Part shown: in pieces, positions 1 to 5,921 of the stretch
Position numbering within the stretch: position 1 is the stretch's first letter
Layout of the letters: every line of letters begins with the position of its first letter
NCBI GenBank assembly: GCA_014382645.1
Contig: JACNJI010000422.1
Span: 1 to 8,293 of the forward strand
Direction of reading: 5' to 3'
Origin: Verrucomicrobiota bacterium
Lineage (GTDB): Bacteria > Verrucomicrobiota > Verrucomicrobiia > Opitutales > Seribacteraceae
Length of the DNA: 8,293 bases
Made by a program: the position numbers and the translations under genes
Notes under the pieces: generated by a model
What the model was told of the DNA's origin: nothing
Seen by the model: the letters and a program-made list of their open reading frames with translations, nothing else
Database searches by the model: none

Positions 1-70
1 GCGACTCGTTCGTGAAATCGAGGCGCTCAAACCGATTGTTTGCTTCAAGCCGAATCGGGTTTTCCGACAT
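1..70 (-). CDS. Start of an unidentified gene downstream of the HD phosphohydrolase (possibly ybeY), cut by window edge
   Basis: An ATG at 70-68 opens a frame that stays open to the edge for 23 codons (MSENPIRLEANNRFERLDFT, then NES). It overlaps the last 26 bases of the HD phosphohydrolase gene in another frame. A GAGAAG element at 86-81 lies about 10 bases before the ATG and could serve as ribosome binding site; the GGAG at 75-72 is too close. The visible residues are too few to identify a family. The guess of ybeY (a metal-dependent rRNA-maturation endoribonuclease) rests only on gene order, because phoH, a 7TM-HD gene and ybeY are consecutive in Bacillus-type genomes. A different gene, or a chance frame, remains possible. 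Confidence 0.45.
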   Translation of the reverse strand, partial: MSENPIRLEANNRFERLDFTNES

Positions 71-2597
71 TCTCCACTTTCTTCTCGGAATTTTTCTTCA
101 CATTCCGCCTATCTCTATCCCCACCCCTCTTTTTTGGCTTTTCGTCCTCGGGATACTCGATGCGGGAATGAAGCATATTGAGAATGGTTGAGATGAAACT
201 GGACTTGATCGCGGCGATCTCTTCGAGAGTAAGGGGACACTCATCGAGTTGCCCGTCCTCCAATCGATCGACAAAAATAGCTTCCAGGAGTTCCTCCACA
301 CTGTGCTTGGTCACCTTGCGCAAGCTACGAGCAGCGGCTTCGACGGAATCGGCGAAGAAGATAATGGCGCTTTCGCGAAACCTTGGCTTGGGACCATCGT
401 AGCGGTAGGTGCTTTCGTCGGGTTCGTCCAGGTCGGCGCCCCCCCCGAGGGGAAGCCTTTCCTGCCGGATCTGTTTTTTGGCTTCGTGATAGAAGTACTT
501 CACCAAGGTGGTCCCATGATGTTGTCGGATAATGTCTCGCACGACCTTGGGCAGGCGATGTTCACGAGCCATTTCCACACCTTCCTTCACATGGCTCTTG
601 ATGATAAGGGCGCTCATGGCGGGATTTCGTCGAGAATGAGGATTCGTGAGAGCCGTCTGATTTTCAGTGAAATAGTCAGGTTGCTTCATCTTGCCAATGT
701 CGTGAAAGAGTGAGCAGGCTCTACACCGCAAAGGATTTGCACCTACCGCTGCAGCCGCGTTTTCCGCAAGATTCGCCACCATCAAACTATGATGATAACT
801 GCCGGGAGCCTCCACTTGCATCCGACGCAAAAGAGGGTGATTGTAGTCGGTCAACTCAAAGAGTGTGACGTCGGTGGCGACCTTGAACACGCGCTCGAAA
901 ATCGGCAAGGCTCCAAGAACTAGCCCACCCGTAACAAGACCTGTAAACAATGCCGCAACACTGTGATTGAAGATGGACGTGATGGCGCTCCCCGCAATCA
1001 AGCCAATGGCGATAGCAAACACAGCGGCAACCGCCCCCGCCATGGTTCCTGCCTTCAGGGCGCGACCCCTGAGACGAACGTCCCTGCAGAAGAACGCTCC
1101 CATGCGGGCAGCCGCCAATGAACGGACCAGCGACGCGACGCCAGGATCCCGCATGGCGGAATGGAAGGTACTCGTCATCAACGCGGCGACTGCCCCCATC
1201 CGTGGTCCCACGGTAATCATCACGACCATTGAGGAAAATGCCACCGGCAACAGATAGGGCAGCATACCCACGAGCATGGGATTACCACCGAAAAGCTCCG
1301 TACCTCCGAGTTCGATGACACCACGAGAAATCAATAAGTTGCCCAACACCGCAGTCGCCACAATACCTGTCTTGGAACCGCTTCGCCAAAAATTCGGGAG
1401 AACCAGACTTATATAGAGAAGAGAGCAAAGAAAAGTCGTGCAAGTCAGCAGGATTCTGCGAGCCAATAGCCCTCTCTCATCTGCCGATAAATCGAGAAAC
1501 CTCTTATATTTCTCCATGGCGTCTGCAGACACTTCATCGCCCTTGCGAAGAATAACGTCGCCCTCGCTAACCCCGACTTCGTAATTAGCCGGTTGGATAG
1601 CCGCAATCTTGTGATCTTGAGCCTGTACAGTCTTGGATCGATCCACTGTGCGCAAAAACAATCCTTGACTGGCTAAGGATGAAAAAGCTGCAGCCAATTC
1701 ATCCCGCAACTGGAGGACCTCGACCGAAGAATTTGAATCGGCCATGGCAATAACGTCCCCCAAAGCCAAACCATCTGCCGGGAAAGGTCCGTCTTCTTCG
1801 ATTCGGGTACGGACCTCGGATATAAAGTTCGCAAAATGAGGGAAACGAATCCGTACCGGAACCATGTCGAAAAGGAGTTCCAATCCAGCATCTACTCCGC
1901 CGATGACAGGTAGATTATTTGCGGTTTCCGACATTCTCTTGGAGATGGCTAAGGTCGCATTTGCCTCGGAAAGGAATTTTTGATCGGACGAAGGGTTCAC
2001 CAATACACCCGTAGCATGCAGATGGCCCAAGGTTTCGGTCATTTCATCGAAGAGCGAGCGCAAACCTGCTTCGCTCCGAACCAGCCCCAGCACTCTCATT
2101 TCCTCGGGTGCAACCTCCAAGCGGAAGGTGACCATCAATTCCTCCCGCAAGGCATCTCGAGCCAAGCTCAAGGATTCGCCCGCCTTCCCCATATTGGCGA
2201 CCAGTCTATCCTTTAGGAGAATGAGAGACTTGGCAAAGTCTTCCTCTCCGGCAAAATCGCGGGAATACTCCAGAGGCGTCGAAGTACGGGCCCAAGCCTC
2301 AAGCTCCCGCCGAAGAACTCCGCTCGAGTACTTGAAATTTCGATCGGAGTAGACGTTTTCGGGCGCCACTTCGCCCAAAGTTCCAACCGTAGGGGGATCC
2401 TGCCCCACAAAACAAATGACCACCACGGTAGTCGCAAAAAGAAGAGTCAAACCCGAGAGCCTTAATCGGTGCCGAAGCAAAGGCCCAAAGGAATAGGCTT
2501 TCCCATTATGCTCGTCTTCATCATCGTCGGCGGACTTACGGCGCCCGCTGCGACGTCCGTTGCCTCGACGAGATTTCCTAGAAAAGAAGTTAACCAT
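45..2597 (-). CDS. pgpH: Membrane-bound 7TM-HD phosphohydrolase, PgpH/YqfF type (likely c-di-AMP phosphodiesterase)
   Basis: This 850-residue protein has the PgpH architecture. A charged cytoplasmic N-terminus (residues about 5-30) leads to a first membrane helix at about 47-65. A large extracytoplasmic region follows (about 75-370), then a cluster of hydrophobic helices (about 377-567), and finally a cytoplasmic HD domain (about 570-800). Metal-ligand motifs are visible: YHHSLM with H602/H603, LFHDIGK with H632-D633, H669, QHH at 692-694 and FFADSVEAA with D750. In Listeria PgpH this domain hydrolyses cyclic-di-AMP to pApA; the same activity here is inferred from the family. The ATG at 2597 is preferred over an in-frame TTG at 2627, because it gives an 8-base overlap with the phoH stop (ATGGTTAA). 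A GGAG lies 15 bases upstream of it, rather far. The C-terminus is a basic, lysine/arginine-rich tail (about 818-841). The linker around residue 718 is encoded by a run of eight G. Confidence 0.93.
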   Translation of the reverse strand: MVNFFSRKSRRGNGRRSGRRKSADDDEDEHNGKAYSFGPLLRHRLRLSGLTLLFATTVVVICFVGQDPPTVGTLGEVAPENVYSDRNFKYSSGVLRRELEAWARTSTPLEYSRDFAGEEDFAKSLILLKDRLVANMGKAGESLSLARDALREELMVTFRLEVAPEEMRVLGLVRSEAGLRSLFDEMTETLGHLHATGVLVNPSSDQKFLSEANATLAISKRMSETANNLPVIGGVDAGLELLFDMVPVRIRFPHFANFISEVRTRIEEDGPFPADGLALGDVIAMADSNSSVEVLQLRDELAAAFSSLASQGLFLRTVDRSKTVQAQDHKIAAIQPANYEVGVSEGDVILRKGDEVSADAMEKYKRFLDLSADERGLLARRILLTCTTFLCSLLYISLVLPNFWRSGSKTGIVATAVLGNLLISRGVIELGGTELFGGNPMLVGMLPYLLPVAFSSMVVMITVGPRMGAVAALMTSTFHSAMRDPGVASLVRSLAAARMGAFFCRDVRLRGRALKAGTMAGAVAAVFAIAIGLIAGSAITSIFNHSVAALFTGLVTGGLVLGALPIFERVFKVATDVTLFELTDYNHPLLRRMQVEAPGSYHHSLMVANLAENAAAAVGANPLRCRACSLFHDIGKMKQPDYFTENQTALTNPHSRRNPAMSALIIKSHVKEGVEMAREHRLPKVVRDIIRQHHGTTLVKYFYHEAKKQIRQERLPLGGGADLDEPDESTYRYDGPKPRFRESAIIFFADSVEAAARSLRKVTKHSVEELLEAIFVDRLEDGQLDECPLTLEEIAAIKSSFISTILNMLHSRIEYPEDEKPKKRGGDRDRRNVKKNSEKKVENVGKPDSA

Positions 2598-3591
2598 TTT
2601 CTTGAGGTCTTTCTCCTTTAGCCTCAACGTCCCGTCGGTTCTTCTCCCCGTAAGCGTCGTAAGCTCGAATGATGTCGCTTACCAAGGGATGCCGCACCAC
2701 GTCTCGTTCATCGAATCGGTGAAAGGGAATCTTATCCAAGCCCTCTAGAATCTTCACGGCTTGGACTAGTCCTGAGTCCCAGCGTCTGGGAAGATCGATT
2801 TGGGTAAGATCGCCCGTCACCACCATTTTGCTCCCCTCCCCCAAACGCGTCAGGAACATCATCATCTGGGAGGACGTTGTATTCTGGGCCTCGTCCAACA
2901 AAGCGAAGCACTTGGACAAAGTACGTCCACGGATGTAAGCCAACGGAGCGATTTCGACCACTCCGCTTTCCAGTAACTTCCGAGCTTCCACCCCTCCAAG
3001 AGACTCGTCCATGGCATCGTAAAGTGGACGAAGGTAGGGTAATAATTTTTCCTCCAAATCCCCGGGAAGAAATCCAAGTGCCTCACCCGCTTCAACCGCG
3101 GGTCGAGCCAAGATGATTTTTTCGACCTCGCCGCGCAACAAAGAATCCAAGGCCGCCGCCATCGCAAGAAAAGTCTTTCCCGTACCCGCCGGGCCAAGGC
3201 CAAAGACGACGTCGTTCTCCATGATTTTACGCAGGTATTTTTTTTGACCTAGGTTACGAGGTACCACGCTAGTTTTGTGGAGTTTGAGGACTAGGGGCTT
3301 ATCGAACAGTTCCCGAAACTCTTCACCCTTGCCCTCCGCCACCTTGCTCAAAATTCTATTGAAATCGCCATTCCGAGGAGAAAAGCCTTGCTCTCGTCCG
3401 ACACGCAAAAGCTCGAATAATTCCTCACTTCGAGCCAAGGGCTCCTCGTCTCCTTCGATTCGCAACACGCCGCCACGGGCGACGAGAGTCGCACCGAGTG
3501 CTTTTTCCACCAAACGCAAGTTCTCGGGATTTTCCCCATAGAGGGAGTGAAGGAAGCGCTCGCTCTCGAATTCGATTTCCGTGAAAGACAT
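2590..3591 (-). CDS. phoH: PhoH-family ATPase
   Basis: This is a PhoH-like P-loop ATPase of 333 residues, the usual length of the family. Visible motifs are Walker A GPAGTGKT (133-140), LARPAVEAGE (161-170), Walker B with D233-E234 in LLDEAQN, the sensor-like VVTGDLTQIDLP (257-267) and the C-terminal DVVRHPLV (297-304). The N-terminal 100 residues form the KH-like region typical of this type. PhoH proteins are cytoplasmic ATPases linked to RNA metabolism; the exact substrate is not settled. The frame is open further upstream to 3831, but that extension lies inside the HIT gene. The ATG at 3591, seven bases after the HIT stop and giving MSFTEIEFES, is therefore chosen. Its ribosome binding site is weak. 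The stop overlaps the next gene's ATG, suggesting coupled translation. An A8 run encodes Q116-K118. Confidence 0.95.
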   Translation of the reverse strand: MSFTEIEFESERFLHSLYGENPENLRLVEKALGATLVARGGVLRIEGDEEPLARSEELFELLRVGREQGFSPRNGDFNRILSKVAEGKGEEFRELFDKPLVLKLHKTSVVPRNLGQKKYLRKIMENDVVFGLGPAGTGKTFLAMAAALDSLLRGEVEKIILARPAVEAGEALGFLPGDLEEKLLPYLRPLYDAMDESLGGVEARKLLESGVVEIAPLAYIRGRTLSKCFALLDEAQNTTSSQMMMFLTRLGEGSKMVVTGDLTQIDLPRRWDSGLVQAVKILEGLDKIPFHRFDERDVVRHPLVSDIIRAYDAYGEKNRRDVEAKGERPQENG

Positions 3592-3598
3592 GAGCCAG

Positions 3599-4096
3599 TT
3601 ATCCAAGCCGAGCGGCAACGCAGGCGCAAAGTTTTTCACAGGTGGCATCAAGGGACTCCGGCAATACTCGAGTATCAGCCAAAACCGGCATGAAATTGGT
3701 GTCCGACTTCCAGCGCGGCACGACATGGGCATGCATGTGCGATGGTATTCCCGCTCCGCCGGTAGCGCCTTCGTTGATGCCGATGTTGAAACCATCCGGC
3801 GAAAAGGCATCATCCAGGATATCCTGGGCAAATGCTATCAAGTCCATCAAATCCATTCGCTCGTCTGCCCCGAGATCACGCAAGCGAGGAACCTCGCGAA
3901 AAGGAACCGCCAGCAAGTGGCCGGGATTGTAGGGATACTTGTTCAAGATAAGGTAAGCGTACTTAGCTCGATGAACAATGTACACGGCCCGATCGTCCCC
4001 ATGGGCAGGCAACCTGATGAACGGATTACCATCGTCCTCTCCCTCCGATGGAACGCTCAAGTACTCCATCCTCCAATAAGCGTGCAAATTGCGCAT
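3599..4096 (-). CDS. HIT-family protein (Ap4A phosphorylase / nucleotide hydrolase-like)
   Basis: This 165-residue protein carries the histidine triad SHMHAHVVPRW with H120, H122 and H124. A glycine-rich GATGGAG stretch lies just before it and SDTNFM just after it. An aromatic/basic N-terminus (LHAYWRMEYL) and the core NKYPYNPGHLLAVP (52-65) match the HIT branch that includes mycobacterial Ap4A phosphorylase. The family transfers or hydrolyses nucleotidyl groups through the central histidine; a dinucleoside polyphosphate substrate is inferred, not shown. The ATG at 4096 is chosen over an adjacent TTG at 4099. No clear Shine-Dalgarno sequence precedes either. It is the first gene of the leftward set and ends seven bases before phoH, so the two are probably co-transcribed. 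The shared transcript suggests a role in nucleotide or alarmone clean-up beside PhoH and the HD phosphohydrolase. Confidence 0.92.
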   Translation of the reverse strand: MRNLHAYWRMEYLSVPSEGEDDGNPFIRLPAHGDDRAVYIVHRAKYAYLILNKYPYNPGHLLAVPFREVPRLRDLGADERMDLMDLIAFAQDILDDAFSPDGFNIGINEGATGGAGIPSHMHAHVVPRWKSDTNFMPVLADTRVLPESLDATCEKLCACVAARLG

Positions 4097-4349
4097 CAAT
4101 CAAAATGAGGAAATAAGATGACTTAAAGTCGAAGTAAACGGCTGAATGACAGACCGGCATGCAAAAAAAGCATAAGGGATGGCTTGGGTTATCCGGATGG
4201 ATTGAGGAAATCAGAAGTCGCTAAGCCTACCCCGGAGGAAACTGTTGAGCAAGTACGGATTCCGCATGGAATTTTGAAGAATGAGGTTGCCTTAAGACCA
4301 CCCTAAGCCATGAGAAGGAAATTATGATTCCGTTTAATCCATTCGATCG
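4097..4349. other. Divergent intergenic region between the HIT operon and glgA
   Basis: This 253-base gap must hold the promoters for both the leftward set and glgA. It is more AT-rich than its flanks. It contains an A7 run (4163-4169) flanked by ATGC/GCAT, an 11-base palindrome GACTTAAAGTC (4120-4130) and several short plus-strand reading frames. A possible rightward promoter is TTGAGC (4245-4250) with TGGAAT (4267-4272) at 16-base spacing, a 4 of 6 match at the -10 and therefore weak. I see no convincing leftward promoter, riboswitch or terminator. Confidence 0.6.
4184..4306 (+). CDS. Possible 40-residue small protein upstream of glgA
   Basis: A TTG at 4184 is preceded at five bases by AAGGG (4174-4178) and opens 40 codons ending in TAA at 4304-4306. 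The product reads as plausible protein, with segments such as KPTPEETVEQVRIPHGILKN. The frame is open back to 4127 without an ATG. There is no recognisable domain, no signal peptide and no membrane segment. It could be a small protein, a leader or the remnant of a decayed gene. A chance open frame of this length is also common, so this is a weak call. Confidence 0.2.
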   Translation: MGYPDGLRKSEVAKPTPEETVEQVRIPHGILKNEVALRPP

Positions 4350-4353
4350 GTGA
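4324..4353 (+). CDS. Nine-codon leader frame overlapping the glgA start
   Basis: An ATG at 4324 starts a 9-residue frame (MIPFNPFDR) that ends in TGA at 4351-4353. It overlaps the glgA GTG start in a GTGA arrangement. An AGAAGGA element (4313-4319) sits at good spacing before this ATG, whereas the glgA GTG has no Shine-Dalgarno sequence of its own. A further 5-codon frame (MRRKL, 4310-4327) ends in an ATGA overlap with this ATG. The layout suggests that ribosomes load at the leader and re-initiate at glgA. That is an inference; a start at the GTG without a strong binding site is also possible. Confidence 0.35.
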   Translation: MIPFNPFDR

Positions 4354-5831
4354 AAGTTCTCTTCGTAAGCCCGGAAGTCTCCCCCTTGGCGAGAACAGGA
4401 GGACTCGGCGACGTCGTGGGTGCATTGCCGCCTGTGCTGAAGGAAGCGGGCGTGGACGTTCGCGTGATCTGCCCTCTGCATCGGGGTTCCCTCGATGGTC
4501 TCAAGAGCAAACGCATCGCAGGTAAACTGCGCATCAGGATTGGCTCCCAACTCTGCTATCCGCGATTAGTGGAAACGCGCCTGCCCGGAACCGATGTCCC
4601 CGTCTACCTCATCGAACACAAGGGTTTCTTCGACCGGCCGGACATCTATGCCGGACCCAAAGGGGACTTCCCGGACAATGCCGAACGATCCTTCGTGATT
4701 TGTCGATCCGCCATCGACCTTCCGCGACTCGTAGGGTGGACACCCGACGTATATCATGCCCACGACTGGATGGCCGCCGCATTGCCCGCTTGCCTGAACG
4801 CAATTCCGGTGCTCAAAGGACAAGTCCGAGCCGCCAGCGTGCTGACAATACATAATCTAGAACACCAAGGATCCTTCTCCCCTGACAAGTTTGAGGTATC
4901 AAACTTGCCTCAATCCTACTTTCAAATGGAAGGGTTTGAACACTTTGGCAGGTTAAATCTATTAAAGGGAGGGATTCAGCACGCCGACAAGATTACTACC
5001 GTGAGTCCAACTTATGCCGAAGAGATTCGCACCGAAATCCACGGACACGGACTGGACCCCTCTCTCGTCTATCGAGCCGCCGACCTCGTAGGAATTCTCA
5101 ACGGCATGGACGAAGAAGCATGGAATCCCGCCAAAGACTCGACACTCCCTCACCCGTTCAGCTTGGACACAGTCGAAGCGGGCAAAAAAGCCTGCCGTGA
5201 AGCCCTATCGAAAGAATTGAACCTCCCGTACAAACCCTTCCTGCCTCTCTTCGGTGCGGTTTCAAGACTGTACTGGCAAAAAGGTCTCGATGCACTTGCT
5301 GATTCGCTACCCAAGTTGCTTGGGAAAAATGAGTTCCAGCTCGCATTGCTAGGTAGTGGAGACCCTGTGCAAGAAAAGGCTTTTTCGAACCTTGCAAATC
5401 GTTTTCCGGACAGAGTCAGCATCCACATCGGTTTCGACGACGGGCTCGCTCGACGAATATTCGCCGGCACCGATTTTTTTCTGATGCCGAGCCGATTCGA
5501 ACCTTGTGGCCTCGCCCAACAATACGCAATGCGGTACGGTTCACTCCCCATAGCAAACAGCACGGGAGGGTTGATCGATACGATCAAGGATCTGAAGAAA
5601 CACCCAAAAACGGCAAACGGTCTGCTCTTGGCGGACATTAAAGAAGCTTCTCTCCATACTGCATTCAGGAACGCTTGTAAAATATTTGCCGAAGAAAAAA
5701 AACTGAAGCTCATGAGGAGGAATGCAATGATGAGAGAGGCATCTTGGAAAGAACCGGCGGAATCCTATGCAGAGGTCTACAAATGGGCTCTGGAGAAAAC
5801 CTCCAGACCTTCCAAAGCCTTTTGTGGATAA
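4350..5831 (+). CDS. glgA: Glycogen synthase (ADP-glucose type, GT5)
   Basis: This complete 493-residue GT5 glycogen synthase transfers glucose from ADP-glucose to the non-reducing end of alpha-1,4-glucan in the cytoplasm. The N-terminal Rossmann domain starts MKVLFVSPEVSPLARTGGLG. Further motifs are FPDNAERS (107-114), YHAHDW (135-140), TIHNLEHQG (166-174), TTVSPTYAEEI (216-226) and GILNGMDEEAWNP (248-260). The C-terminal domain has SRLYWQKGLD (305-314, with R306 and K311 at the catalytic Arg/Lys positions) and PSRFEPCGLAQ (380-390, E384). The GTG start is forced: an in-frame stop lies at 4335-4337, and any later start would remove the nucleotide-binding motif. Position 15, usually Lys in KTGGL, is Arg here. 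No other glycogen genes are adjacent. An A8 run encodes E449-K451. No terminator with a T-tract follows the stop. Confidence 0.96.
   Translation: MKVLFVSPEVSPLARTGGLGDVVGALPPVLKEAGVDVRVICPLHRGSLDGLKSKRIAGKLRIRIGSQLCYPRLVETRLPGTDVPVYLIEHKGFFDRPDIYAGPKGDFPDNAERSFVICRSAIDLPRLVGWTPDVYHAHDWMAAALPACLNAIPVLKGQVRAASVLTIHNLEHQGSFSPDKFEVSNLPQSYFQMEGFEHFGRLNLLKGGIQHADKITTVSPTYAEEIRTEIHGHGLDPSLVYRAADLVGILNGMDEEAWNPAKDSTLPHPFSLDTVEAGKKACREALSKELNLPYKPFLPLFGAVSRLYWQKGLDALADSLPKLLGKNEFQLALLGSGDPVQEKAFSNLANRFPDRVSIHIGFDDGLARRIFAGTDFFLMPSRFEPCGLAQQYAMRYGSLPIANSTGGLIDTIKDLKKHPKTANGLLLADIKEASLHTAFRNACKIFAEEKKLKLMRRNAMMREASWKEPAESYAEVYKWALEKTSRPSKAFCG
5823..5831 (-). promoter_or_regulatory. Exact DnaA-box match at the glgA stop codon
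   Basis: The bases TGTGGATAA are the reverse complement of the consensus DnaA box TTATCCACA. They coincide with the final codons Cys-Gly-stop of glgA. A second identical match lies at 7240-7248. There is no AT-rich unwinding region or box cluster nearby, so an origin is not supported; titration or regulatory binding by DnaA, or chance, are the options. Confidence 0.3.
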
Positions 5832-5921
5832 CTTTTCGCCTTTCAGCTTGCAGGATAAAAACAGGACACTCTACGGTGAAAGATTTCTTCCTTTTGCCAT
5901 TGAGCCCAATCGCTTTCCCCC

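Noticed and set aside
249..713. 154-codon plus-strand open frame
   Set aside because: It lies antisense within the HD-domain coding region; that gene's motifs explain the sequence, and the frame's product shows no family features.
3592..3831. Upstream extension of the phoH frame
   Set aside because: It overlaps the HIT catalytic region and has no PhoH-like content; the ATG at 3591 gives the normal family length.
4120..4130. Palindrome GACTTAAAGTC upstream of the HIT gene
   Set aside because: It is short and single, with no known operator match, and may be chance in AT-rich DNA.
4234..4277. GGAGGA followed by a TTG-initiated 10-codon frame (4245-4277)
   Set aside because: The binding motif is good, but the frame is tiny, does not couple to glgA and overlaps the 40-codon candidate; not separable from chance.
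5150..5713. 187-codon minus-strand open frame
   Set aside because: It is antisense to glgA, whose conserved motifs cover the whole stretch.
5789..5807. Hairpin with 7-base stem (TCTGGAG / CTCCAGA) and AAAAC loop near the glgA end
   Set aside because: It lies within the coding region and is not followed by a T-run, so it does not qualify as an intrinsic terminator.
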